Assembly: GCA_905236635.1 (NCBI GenBank)
Contig: CAJOCJ010000005.1
Location: 34,045-98,044 of the forward strand
Length of the DNA stretch: 64,000 nt
Origin: an uncultured Bacteroidales bacterium
Lineage (GTDB): Bacteria > Bacteroidota > Bacteroidia > Bacteroidales > F082
Direction of reading: 5' to 3'
Positions 15,710 to 24,067 of the stretch are shown in pieces (position 1 is the stretch's first letter; each line of letters starts with the position of its first letter). Position numbers and translations under genes: made by a program. The notes beneath the pieces are model-generated. The model did no database searches, was not told where the DNA came from, and saw nothing but the letters and a program-made list of their open reading frames with translations.

Positions 15710-16612
15710 ATGAACACGAAATTAACATCGAATAAAAAGGTTTTCGGCACTATCTGCGGCATTTTGGCGGCGGTGTTTTACGGCACCAACCCGTTGGGGG
15801 CGCTGAAGCTCTATGAGCAGGGCATGAATACCAACTCGGTGTTGTTCAGCCGCTTCAGCATGGCGTGGATAATCATATCTATCATATTGATAATCAAGAA
15901 GGAAAGTCTGAAAGTCAATAGGAGGGAGTTCGGTGTCTTGACGGCGCTCGGACTGCTTTTCACGGCATCGTCGATGACGCTTTATTTCAGCTTCCATTAC
16001 ATCGCGGCAGGTGTGGCCTCTACGCTTCTGTTCACTTATCCCATCATGACAGCCGTTATCATGAACCTGTTTTTCAAGGAGAAAGCGGGGTTCAAGACTA
16101 TTGTCGCCATAATTTTGTCGCTTGTTGGCGTGCTTTTGCTTTATTGGAGCGATGCCGGCGGCGCGTTGAACACTCTCGGCGTCATATTGGTGCTCGTCTC
16201 AGCGTTGACATACGCCATCTACATCATCGTGGTGAACCGTTGTCCGCTCGAGATGTCGTCGTTTAAGATCAACTTCTACGTGGTGCTTTATTGTGCCATC
16301 GGAATGGCAGTGTTTGCCTGGCTTACTGGGCAGCCGCTGCGTTTGCCTCACAACGCCGTCAGCTGGTTCTACTCGGTCTGGCTTGCCGTCGTTCCTGCCA
16401 CTTTATCGCTTGTCTTGATGGTCTATGCCTCGAAATATGTGGGAGCCACTCCAACTGCAATCCTCGGAGCATTAGAGCCTTTAACAGCAGTTTTAATCGG
16501 CATATTCGTGTTTAATGAGCCTTTCGGCCTTCGTCTCGCAATAGGTATCGTGCTGATTCTCGGTGCGGTGATTATCACTGCTTATCAGTCGAAGAAGAAA
16601 TCAGAGATTTGA
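15710..16612 (+). CDS. EamA/DMT-superfamily transporter
   Basis: A 300-residue membrane protein with about ten hydrophobic helices arranged as two five-helix EamA repeats; the first repeat begins ICGILAAVFYGTNPLGA and the second ILVLVSALTYAIYIIVV. This family exports metabolites or amino acids across the inner membrane; the substrate cannot be told from sequence. An upstream in-frame start at 15680 would lie inside the promoter, so ATG 15710 (MNTKLTSNKK) is chosen. The 3' end overlaps the convergent flippase gene by 38 bases. Confidence 0.88.
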   Translation: MNTKLTSNKKVFGTICGILAAVFYGTNPLGALKLYEQGMNTNSVLFSRFSMAWIIISIILIIKKESLKVNRREFGVLTALGLLFTASSMTLYFSFHYIAAGVASTLLFTYPIMTAVIMNLFFKEKAGFKTIVAIILSLVGVLLLYWSDAGGALNTLGVILVLVSALTYAIYIIVVNRCPLEMSSFKINFYVVLYCAIGMAVFAWLTGQPLRLPHNAVSWFYSVWLAVVPATLSLVLMVYASKYVGATPTAILGALEPLTAVLIGIFVFNEPFGLRLAIGIVLILGAVIITAYQSKKKSEI

Positions 16613-17876
16613 TTTCGGAAACCAGCAGTTTCATGTCGTGTTTGGTGACGAGTAACTCTTTTGCAGAGATTTTACTGGTCTTTCTGAATATTATCCATTG
16701 ATAGATGATAATTGCAAGGTTGGTTATCGACACTGAGATGCCGGCGCCGACCATGCCGAGGGTGGGTATCAGGAGGTAGAGGGCGGGTATCGTCACCACA
16801 AATCCCACCAAAGCCGCGTAGAGATTGTGTTTCGGCATGTTGACGCCTGAGAAGAAATGGCAGAATACGGTATGTGCCGACATGAACACCATGCCGGGTG
16901 CCAGGGCTATCATCACGGCACGCATAGGAGCGAAGTTCTCAGTAAACACCCAGGAATACACGCTGGTAGGGATGAGGCAGATGACGAGCATGCTCAGCGC
17001 TGTGAATATCGTGGCGGTCTTGAGCAGCTGCACCGTTATCCTTGCCGATTTGTCGTTATCGCTGAGGTTGCTGATCTTCGAAAACTGCACCATGGCAATG
17101 CTTTGTCCGATGATCTTAGGCGCTTCCGCCACCTGTGAGGCTGCGTTGTAGATGCCCACCTGCGCGTCGCCCCAGAATCCCTTGATAATCCAGAAACTCA
17201 AGCGTTTGTTGAGCATCGAGACCATATTGGTGAGCTGTATTATAGTGCCGAAGCGGAACATCTCTTTTATGGTCGGCATCAGACTGTCGTCGCCTTTGTC
17301 GCCGAGATACCGCCAGATTTGCGTCAAGCCGCAGATATAGCTCACGACATAGCCTGTCAGGAGCGAGAACACGAAGGCGTGGGCGTCGCGGATGTCGAAC
17401 ACGAAGATATACACCAGCATCGAGCTCATCTGAGTCAGGAACTGTATGATAAACAATAAGTTATTAGTCATGATGCGCTCTTTTCCTAGAAGGGTGTTGA
17501 GGTTGAAATTATGCAGGCTGTAGATGAACACCAGCAGCAACACCAACCCGTGGTAGCCTTCAGGAATGAAGCCGATTTTTGTGGGGATAAACGAGAAGAC
17601 AAACATCATCAGGGCGTAGAATGCCGCCACCATCGCCGACCAGGTGTACGATATCTTGAACAAGGTGCGATAGGGCTTTCTCGGCGTGAAATAGACGAGT
17701 CCCGGGCCTGCCAGCAGCTCCACACCGATGAGAAGCAGCGACACGTCGACGAGTACTATGCCACCGATGCCCCATGCCTCCGCGCCGAGGTAATGCGTGC
17801 CAAACCACAGCGTGATGAAGTTGCAGAGGGCGTTCAGAAGACGCGTGCCGAAAGTGCCGAAGATGTTTTTGAACAT
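16575..17876 (-). CDS. Polysaccharide/lipid-linked oligosaccharide flippase-like membrane protein
   Basis: A 433-residue protein with about 12-14 hydrophobic segments and the layout of the MOP/Wzx (polysaccharide biosynthesis protein) family, including GFWGDAQVGIYNAASQVAEA and the late MVGAGISVSITNLAIIIYQW. It probably moves lipid-linked sugars across the inner membrane. The longer frame from TTG 17906 overlaps the -7 box (17904-17911), so ATG 17876 (MFKNIFGTFGTR) is the start. The divergent neighbour is a glycosyltransferase, consistent with envelope glycan work. The last 38 bases overlap the convergent DMT gene. Confidence 0.85.
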   Translation of the reverse strand: MFKNIFGTFGTRLLNALCNFITLWFGTHYLGAEAWGIGGIVLVDVSLLLIGVELLAGPGLVYFTPRKPYRTLFKISYTWSAMVAAFYALMMFVFSFIPTKIGFIPEGYHGLVLLLVFIYSLHNFNLNTLLGKERIMTNNLLFIIQFLTQMSSMLVYIFVFDIRDAHAFVFSLLTGYVVSYICGLTQIWRYLGDKGDDSLMPTIKEMFRFGTIIQLTNMVSMLNKRLSFWIIKGFWGDAQVGIYNAASQVAEAPKIIGQSIAMVQFSKISNLSDNDKSARITVQLLKTATIFTALSMLVICLIPTSVYSWVFTENFAPMRAVMIALAPGMVFMSAHTVFCHFFSGVNMPKHNLYAALVGFVVTIPALYLLIPTLGMVGAGISVSITNLAIIIYQWIIFRKTSKISAKELLVTKHDMKLLVSEIKSLISSSTDKQ

Positions 17877-17903
17877 TTGATGATATCTCTCTGTATCAAA
17901 GCG

Positions 17904-17911
17904 CAAAAATA
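17904..17911 (-). promoter_or_regulatory. -7 promoter element TATTTTTG for the flippase gene
   Basis: Plus-strand CAAAAATA. It decides the start of the flippase gene, since the longer frame would begin inside it. Confidence 0.6.
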
Positions 17912-17958
17912 GTGAAAATATTTTATAAAATAAAAAATCATGGCAATAATATTTTGCG

Positions 17959-17966
17959 TATCTTTG
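17959..17966 (+). promoter_or_regulatory. -7 promoter element TATCTTTG for the GT2 fusion gene
   Basis: Perfect TAnnTTTG box 17 bases before ATG 17984; it rules out the longer frame from 17912. Confidence 0.65.
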
Positions 17967-17983
17967 CAGTTTTAATAGTGATG

Positions 17984-19942
17984 ATGAAACTTTCGGTTGT
18001 CATAGTCAATTACAACGTCGAACACTTCCTTGAACAGTGTTTGTACTCGGTTCGCAGGGCCATGCAAGGCATTGAAGGTGAGGTGTTTGTGGTTGACAAC
18101 AACTCGGTGGACGGCTCCTTGAGGATGCTCGCCGCCAAGTTCCCGGAGGTGAAAGTCATCGCCAACAAAGACAATGTGGGCTTCGCAAAAGCCAACAACC
18201 AGGCCATAAAAATCTCGACAGGGGAGTATGTGCTGCTTCTCAACCCCGACACCGTGGTGGAGGACGACACCTTCAGCAAATGCATCGCTTTCATGGACGC
18301 ACATCCCGACGCTGGCGGCCTCGGCGTGAAGATGGTCGACGGCAAGGGTCAGTTCCTGCCTGAGTCGAAGCGCGGCCTGCCTACCCCTATGACCGCTTTC
18401 TATAAGATCTTCGGGCTTTCCAAGCTGTTTCCGCATTCCAAGAGATTCTCGAAATATCATCTCGGATACCTCCCCATGGACGAGGTCAACGAGGTGGACA
18501 TTCTTGCAGGCGCCTATATGCTCATGCGCCGCGAAACCCTCGACAAATGTGGGCTTCTCGACGAGACGTTCTTCATGTATGGCGAGGATATCGACCTGTC
18601 GTACCGCATAACATTGGCGGGATATAAAAACTACTATTTCCCGGAGACACGTATCATACACTATAAGGGCGAAAGTACCAAGAAAACCAGCGTAAACTAC
18701 GTGTTGGTGTTCTACAAGGCGATGGAGATATTCGCCAAGAAACACTTTGCGAAAAACAGGGCGAGGCTGTTCTCGTTTTTCATCAACTTCGCCATATATT
18801 TCAGGGCTTTCCTGGCGTTGATGTCGCAGTTTCTGGGTAAGATCTACATGCCTCTCACCGATGCGGTGCTTGGCTATGCGGGTCTTGCGACGATAAGCTA
18901 TTTCTGGGGTCATTACATGATTTACGACGGGGTGGGGTCTTACCCTGTGACGCCGTTGTTTACCGTCATCTTGCCGATATATCTGCTCATCTGGCTGGTG
19001 ACCAGTTACTTCACCGGCGGCTACGACAAGCCATACCGAATCTATCCTGCCACGGGTGGCGTGATGATAGGCAGCATCCTGATACTGATACTCTACGCCT
19101 TGCTGCCGACGAGCCTCCGTTTTTCGAGGATCCTGATACTGTTTGGCACCATCTGGATGGCTCTTCAGATGACTTTAAGTAGAACTTTAGGTTACGTGCT
19201 TAAACTCGCTGATTTTCAATATGGTAGAAATGCGAAAAAACGCTTTTTGGTCATTGGAAATCTCGACGAGACGACACGTGTGGAGCAGCTGTTGAAGAGC
19301 ACCTCCATCAAGCCTGATTTCATCGGTTTGGTGGTGCCTAATAACGGCAACGAGATACCGGAAAACTACCTCGGAAACCTCGCTCAGGTGCCCGACATCA
19401 TCGGCATTTATAAGATAACGGAAATCATTTTCTGCTCGAAAGATATCACCCATCAGGAGATCATCGACAAGATGGTGGAATGGCATGCCAGCCGACTCGA
19501 CTACAAGATCGCGCCTGTCGATACACTGTCGATAATAGGCAGCAACTCCATCAACACGCGCGGCGACCTCTATACCGTTGATATCCGCACGATAAACACC
19601 GTTCCGAACAAGCGAAAGAAACGTCTTCTCGACTTCTCGGTGTCGTTCTTCGGACTCATTTTCTGGATCTTTGTGGCATGGTTTGTGAGACGGCCGTTCA
19701 AGTTCTTCGGCGACTGTTTCAGAGTGCTGTTCGGGAGATATTCTTGGGTGGGCTATTGTCCGACAGAAGTGTCTGACGGTCAACGACTTCCTGAGATTAA
19801 GAAAGGCATCTACAATCCTGCGTCGATAGTGGCAGGAGAACTGAGCGAAGAGGCTAAGAATCGCTTGAATGTGATGTACGCCCGCGACTATACCGTTTTG
19901 AAAGATTTTAATATCTTGTTCAGGATGTTGCTGAAACGATAA
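17984..19942 (+). CDS. GT2 glycosyltransferase fused to membrane and degenerate sugar-transferase-like region
   Basis: The 652-residue protein begins with a family-2 glycosyltransferase (MKLSVVIVNYN, FVVDNNSVDGS, LLNPDTVVEDD and MYGEDIDLSYR, about residues 1-260). A block of membrane helices follows (about 290-400), then a CoA-binding-like alpha/beta domain (RFLVIGNLDETTRVEQLL) as in WbaP/WcaJ-type polyisoprenyl-phosphate sugar transferases. The tail has KRLLDFSVSFFGLIFW, WVGYCPTE and ARDYTVLKDFNILF, which resemble the start and end of the sugar-transferase catalytic domain, but the central KFRSM-like and GPRP-like catalytic parts are missing or altered. So the GT2 part is probably active and the tail is a membrane anchor or regulator. 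Envelope glycan synthesis is inferred. Confidence 0.85.
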   Translation: MKLSVVIVNYNVEHFLEQCLYSVRRAMQGIEGEVFVVDNNSVDGSLRMLAAKFPEVKVIANKDNVGFAKANNQAIKISTGEYVLLLNPDTVVEDDTFSKCIAFMDAHPDAGGLGVKMVDGKGQFLPESKRGLPTPMTAFYKIFGLSKLFPHSKRFSKYHLGYLPMDEVNEVDILAGAYMLMRRETLDKCGLLDETFFMYGEDIDLSYRITLAGYKNYYFPETRIIHYKGESTKKTSVNYVLVFYKAMEIFAKKHFAKNRARLFSFFINFAIYFRAFLALMSQFLGKIYMPLTDAVLGYAGLATISYFWGHYMIYDGVGSYPVTPLFTVILPIYLLIWLVTSYFTGGYDKPYRIYPATGGVMIGSILILILYALLPTSLRFSRILILFGTIWMALQMTLSRTLGYVLKLADFQYGRNAKKRFLVIGNLDETTRVEQLLKSTSIKPDFIGLVVPNNGNEIPENYLGNLAQVPDIIGIYKITEIIFCSKDITHQEIIDKMVEWHASRLDYKIAPVDTLSIIGSNSINTRGDLYTVDIRTINTVPNKRKKRLLDFSVSFFGLIFWIFVAWFVRRPFKFFGDCFRVLFGRYSWVGYCPTEVSDGQRLPEIKKGIYNPASIVAGELSEEAKNRLNVMYARDYTVLKDFNILFRMLLKR

Positions 19943-19948
19943 TTTTTG

Positions 19949-19956
19949 TATTTTTG
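19949..19956 (+). promoter_or_regulatory. -7 promoter element TATTTTTG for nusB
   Basis: TAnnTTTG box seven bases after the glycosyltransferase stop and 32 bases before ATG 19988. Confidence 0.65.
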
Positions 19957-19987
19957 CATTCCAAAATTTTTTAACTAAATAAGGATT

Positions 19988-20950
19988 ATGTTAAACAGAA
20001 GGTTTTTGAGAATCAAAGTGATGCAGGCTCTTTACGCTTATATAGAGTCGGGAGAGACCAACGTCAACAACGGAATTAAAATTCTGAAAGAAAGCATCGA
20101 GAAGCTTTACGAGCTGTTCATCTGGCAGCTGTCGTTTCTCGTTGAGACCAAGCGTTATGCGGAGAATAAGCTAACCGAAAACAAGCATAAATACATTCCG
20201 ACATACGAGGATCTGCATCCGAATATGAAGTATGTCAACAACCGTCTTCTTAACGTAATCGAGGATAACGTCGATTTCAGGAAACACGAGGCAAAGCTGA
20301 AGATAAACTGGGCCGACGATACGCAGGATGTGGTGAAGAAATACTACACCATGATGAAAGACACGGAGGAATACAAGAAATATATGGCGGACAAGAACGA
20401 CAGCTTTGCCGCCGACCGTAAGTTCATCGTCACGATGATTAGCAATTATTTCGCCGATCTCGACGTGCTGCAGGACTTCTACGAAGACAAGAGCATCTAT
20501 TTCTGCGACGACTATCATCTGGTCAGCTCGATGTTGCTTGAGTTCTTTAACAAGATGAAGAATTTCGATGTCAACTCTAAGCTGCCTGAGATATATAAGA
20601 CTGAGGCTGATGGTGTTGAAGCCAACGCTGATGAGACATTCATAAAAGACCTTTTCCGTGCCACTTTGGATCATGACGCGGAGTTCGGAGAGCTCATCGC
20701 CGAAAACACCAACAACTGGGAGAAAGAGCGTATCTGCTTGATGGATATGATAATCCTGAAGATGGCCCTCACCGAGTTTGTGTGCTTCCCATACATCCCT
20801 GTGAAGGTCACAATGAACGAATATATCGAGATTTCGAAGTATTTCAGCACCCCGAAGAGCAAGATTTTCGTCAATGGCATTTTGGATAAGTTGGCGAAGA
20901 AGCTCAATGATGCTGGGAGAATCAATAAGATGGGATTAGGATTATTGTAG
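19988..20950 (+). CDS. nusB: Transcription antitermination factor NusB, extended Bacteroidetes form
   Basis: NusB joins NusE (S10) at boxA of rRNA leaders. The protein is 320 residues, about twice the size of the E. coli protein, as is usual in Bacteroidetes. It opens with MLNRRFLRIKVMQALYAY, and the C-terminal third (ERICLMDMIILKMALTEF ... ISKYFSTPKSKIFVNGILDKL) is the conserved NusB helical domain. The middle insertion is charged and helical. It has its own promoter. Confidence 0.92.
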   Translation: MLNRRFLRIKVMQALYAYIESGETNVNNGIKILKESIEKLYELFIWQLSFLVETKRYAENKLTENKHKYIPTYEDLHPNMKYVNNRLLNVIEDNVDFRKHEAKLKINWADDTQDVVKKYYTMMKDTEEYKKYMADKNDSFAADRKFIVTMISNYFADLDVLQDFYEDKSIYFCDDYHLVSSMLLEFFNKMKNFDVNSKLPEIYKTEADGVEANADETFIKDLFRATLDHDAEFGELIAENTNNWEKERICLMDMIILKMALTEFVCFPYIPVKVTMNEYIEISKYFSTPKSKIFVNGILDKLAKKLNDAGRINKMGLGLL

Positions 20951-20993
20951 AGACGATGTGCACATCGACTCTACATCGATTATCAAAATTATA

Positions 20994-22049
20994 ATGAAGA
21001 GAAAACTGTTGTTATCGGTAATCGCATTCGTGCTGTTTGTCTTTGATATTCAAGGGCAGACAAGTCATGGCGCGTACGGTTTTCTCGATGCGACCAACTC
21101 GGCTAGGGTTGCGGCGTTGGGTAACACCGACTTATCGATTTACGACAACGATATGCAACTCGGAATATACAATCCTTCCTTGATAAACAGCGAGATGCAC
21201 AACGATATCGCGCTCTCGTATGTGAACTATTACGCCGGCATCAACTTCATGACAGGGCAATACAGCCGCACCTTCGACAAGATTGGCAGTTTCGTGGGGA
21301 CGATACAATATCACAACTACGGGAAGTTCAAATATGCCGACGAGCAAGGTAATGTTGACGGAAGCACGTTCTCGCCGTCGGATTACAACATCATGGTGGG
21401 CTGGGGAAGGCAGCTGACACCGCATTGGAGCATAGGTGCCAACGTGAAGATGGCAGGCATTCAATACGAGAATTTCAAGACGTTTGCTGTCGCCGTCGAT
21501 GTGGCGGGAAGCTACAGGACCGAGAGCGGCTGGATGTTCTCGGCGACAGCACGAAATGTGGGCTATGAGCTGTATTCCAACTTCGAAGGGAAACGCAACA
21601 AGCTGCCGTTCAGGATGTCGGCTGGAGTGTCGAAAAGACTCGAGCATGTGCCATTTCTGTTCAGCATCGTCTATGAAAACATCCAGAAGTGGGACCTGAG
21701 CTATGACGACCCGCTCGACCTGGAGGGCAACTACGACCCGATTACTGGCACCATGAAAAAGCAGTCGAAGGCTGCCAAGTTTGGCGACAACCTCATGCGT
21801 CACCTGGTGTTTGGCGGCGAGATCTACATAGGGAAGAACCTCGTGCTTAGGGCGGGTTACAACTATGGCATGCGCAAGAACCTGCAGACCCCGACACGCA
21901 AGGGATTATGCGGCTTTTCGTACGGCGTGGGCGTCAACATCTGGCATTTCAGCATCAACTATTCGAGGTCGGAGATGCACATCTACGGCTCGCCGAATTA
22001 TATAACCATCTCGACGAACTTGGATAAGTTTGTCAAAAATTCTAAGTAA
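20994..22049 (+). CDS. porQ: Type IX secretion system protein PorQ
   Basis: PorQ is an outer-membrane beta-barrel that, with PorU, PorV and PorZ, forms the attachment complex that cleaves T9SS sorting domains. The 351-residue protein has a signal peptide (MKRKLLLSVIAFVLFVFDIQG) followed by GAYGFLDATNSARVAALGN, the typical PorQ start, and repeated amphipathic strands to the end. The frame could open at 20958 but ATG 20994 places the signal peptide first. A perfect 14-bp palindrome (CGATGTGCACATCG, 20954-20967) lies in the short leader. It fits with the T9SS cargo encoded at 61398-63047. Confidence 0.85.
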   Translation: MKRKLLLSVIAFVLFVFDIQGQTSHGAYGFLDATNSARVAALGNTDLSIYDNDMQLGIYNPSLINSEMHNDIALSYVNYYAGINFMTGQYSRTFDKIGSFVGTIQYHNYGKFKYADEQGNVDGSTFSPSDYNIMVGWGRQLTPHWSIGANVKMAGIQYENFKTFAVAVDVAGSYRTESGWMFSATARNVGYELYSNFEGKRNKLPFRMSAGVSKRLEHVPFLFSIVYENIQKWDLSYDDPLDLEGNYDPITGTMKKQSKAAKFGDNLMRHLVFGGEIYIGKNLVLRAGYNYGMRKNLQTPTRKGLCGFSYGVGVNIWHFSINYSRSEMHIYGSPNYITISTNLDKFVKNSK

Positions 22050-23159
22050 ATGTTTCTCAAGGAATTAAAGTTGACGAATTTCAAGAACTGCGAGTCGGCC
22101 GACCTGCAGTTTTCGGAGAAGATCAACTGTTTTGTAGGCCTCAACGGGGCAGGCAAGACCAACATCCTTGATGCCATATACTACTTGGCTTTTTGCAAGA
22201 GCTATTTCACTACCACCGACAAGCAGAACATACGTCATGGCGAGGATTTCTTTGCCATTCACGGCGATTTCGTGACCGACAATGACGAGACGCAGACGAT
22301 ATCGTGTGTGCAGAAGGAGGCGACGAAAAAGTCGTTTAAATGCAACAAAAAAGAGTATGAGCGCCTTGCCGACCATATCGGGAAGATCCCGTTGGTGATG
22401 ATATCGCCATACGACCGCGATTTGATTAACGACGGTAGCGACCTGAGAAGGAAATTCATCGACGGGGTTATCTCGCAGTTCGACTCGGTGTATCTCGGCG
22501 ACTTGCTGCAATACAACAAAGTCTTGGCGCAGCGCAACACCCAGCTGAAACAGTTCTGGGAGAACCGTTACTTTGACGCGAATTTGCTGGCGCTGTGGGA
22601 CGAGCAGCTGATACGTTATGCCGAGCCTATTTTCGAGAAGAGAAAGGCGTTTCTGAAGGATTTCATGCCTATTTTCCAGAAATATTACGACATTGTTTCG
22701 GGCACATCGGAAAAGGTGGACATCGTTTACGAAAGCGCTTTGCACGACAAGCCGATGGAGCAACTTTTGAAGGAGAGTCTGGAGAAAGACAGGTATTCGT
22801 CATATACCAACGTCGGAATCCATAAAGACGATTTGAGTTTTAGAATTGATAATCAATTGGTTAAGAAATTCGGCTCACAAGGTCAGCAGAAGTCGTTTGT
22901 GGTGGCGGTGAAGCTCGCGCAGTTCGATTTCAATTACCATAAGGTCGGCTTCAAGCCCATTTTGCTGTTGGATGATATCTTCGACAAATTGGACGACAAT
23001 AGGGTGGCGCAGCTGGTGAAACTGGTTGGCAATGATTATTTCGGTCAGGTGTTTATCACTGATACACAGCGACTTAGAATTCAGTATCTTTTGGATAACA
23101 TTGATGGAAACCATAAAATTTTTGAAGTGGAAAAAGGGAAAATAAGAGACGATGGCTGA
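22050..23159 (+). CDS. recF: DNA replication and repair protein RecF
   Basis: RecF is an SMC-like ATPase that loads RecA at gaps. All family motifs are present in 369 residues: Walker A GLNGAGKTN (K36), the signature GSQGQQKSFVVAVKLAQ, and Walker B LLLDDIFDKLDDNR. The start ATG directly follows the porQ stop, and its 3' end overlaps dciA by 8 bases, so porQ, recF and dciA are co-transcribed. Confidence 0.95.
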   Translation: MFLKELKLTNFKNCESADLQFSEKINCFVGLNGAGKTNILDAIYYLAFCKSYFTTTDKQNIRHGEDFFAIHGDFVTDNDETQTISCVQKEATKKSFKCNKKEYERLADHIGKIPLVMISPYDRDLINDGSDLRRKFIDGVISQFDSVYLGDLLQYNKVLAQRNTQLKQFWENRYFDANLLALWDEQLIRYAEPIFEKRKAFLKDFMPIFQKYYDIVSGTSEKVDIVYESALHDKPMEQLLKESLEKDRYSSYTNVGIHKDDLSFRIDNQLVKKFGSQGQQKSFVVAVKLAQFDFNYHKVGFKPILLLDDIFDKLDDNRVAQLVKLVGNDYFGQVFITDTQRLRIQYLLDNIDGNHKIFEVEKGKIRDDG

Positions 23160-23442
23160 TCCGAATTTGACGACTTTGGGTGATATGATCAAGGCGTTTT
23201 ATCATGAAAATCATAGGGATAACGCTTTGGACGAGCAAAAGATTCTCGACTCGTGGAAGGATGTCGTAGGGGATTTTATTAACACTCATACCTTGAAAAA
23301 AGAGATACAAAACGGCAAATTATACGTAAAAGTCGATGCCGATTCGTTGCGCAACGAGCTGCTTTACGCCAAGTCGATGCTGTTGAGGAAGTTGAATTCC
23401 AAGGCGGAAAAGGAAATTTTAAAAGATATTGTTATTAATTAA
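23152..23442 (+). CDS. dciA: DciA/DUF721-family protein
   Basis: DciA-family proteins assist loading of the replicative helicase in bacteria without DnaC. This 96-residue basic protein has the DUF721 core (ILDSWKDVVGDFINTHT ... LYVKVDADSLRNEL). It starts inside recF (8-base overlap), a conserved pairing in Bacteroidetes. Confidence 0.85.
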   Translation: MADPNLTTLGDMIKAFYHENHRDNALDEQKILDSWKDVVGDFINTHTLKKEIQNGKLYVKVDADSLRNELLYAKSMLLRKLNSKAEKEILKDIVIN

Positions 23443-23453
23443 AAAATAATTTG

Positions 23454-23461
23454 TATCTTTG
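23454..23461 (+). promoter_or_regulatory. -7 promoter element TATCTTTG for efp
   Basis: Perfect TAnnTTTG box 39 bases before ATG 23501. Confidence 0.65.
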
Positions 23462-23500
23462 CACCGAATTTTTGAAAAATAACTAAAAAAATTACGTAAT

Positions 23501-24067
23501 ATGATTAACTCACAAGACATTAAGATTGGAAGCTGCATCAGAATGGATGGTAAACTTTATTTTTGCGTTGATTTCCAGCATGTGAAACCGGGCAAAGGTA
23601 ACACTATCATGCGTATCAAGCTGAAGAGCGTAGTTGACGGCCGTACATTGGAGCGCCGTTTCGATATCGGTGAAAAACTCGAGGACGTTCGCGTTGAACA
23701 TCGTCAGTATCAGTATCTTTACAAGGAAGGTGAAGATTACATTTTCATGAATCAGGAAGACTACGAGCAGATCCCTCTTATGAAAGATCTTATTACAGGT
23801 GTTGATTTCCTTAAGGAAAGCGATGTTTGCGACGTTGTTTTCGACACATCAACAGACACAGTGTTGTTTGCTGAACTTCCAGTGAAGACTGTTCTCGAGG
23901 TGACATATACAGAGCCAGGCGAGAAGGGCAACACAGCCACCAACGCCATGAAAGAGGCTATCGTGGAGACAGGCGCAAAGGTCAGAGTGCCGTTGTTCAT
24001 CAACACAGGCGATAAGATTAGAGTTGACACCCGTACAGGTGAATACACAGAAAGGGTTAGAGAATAA
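23501..24067 (+). CDS. efp: Elongation factor P
   Basis: EF-P relieves ribosome stalling at proline runs. The 188-residue protein has the three beta-barrel domains; the tip loop reads HVKPGKGNTIMR with K32 in the place of the modified Lys of other EF-Ps, and the C-terminal signature FINTGDKIRVDTRTGEYTER is intact. Its stop overlaps the start of the downstream lpxD-like gene by one base. Confidence 0.95.
   Translation: MINSQDIKIGSCIRMDGKLYFCVDFQHVKPGKGNTIMRIKLKSVVDGRTLERRFDIGEKLEDVRVEHRQYQYLYKEGEDYIFMNQEDYEQIPLMKDLITGVDFLKESDVCDVVFDTSTDTVLFAELPVKTVLEVTYTEPGEKGNTATNAMKEAIVETGAKVRVPLFINTGDKIRVDTRTGEYTERVRE

Noticed and set aside
15643..15762. N-terminal 40-residue extension of ParE
   Set aside because: It would cover the promoter region and extend into the start of the divergent DMT gene; the conserved start is MAEEIIEDN at 15642.
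17972..18913. Minus-strand open frame of 313 codons opposite the GT2 gene
   Set aside because: The GT2 motifs are clear on the plus strand; the reverse product has no motif.
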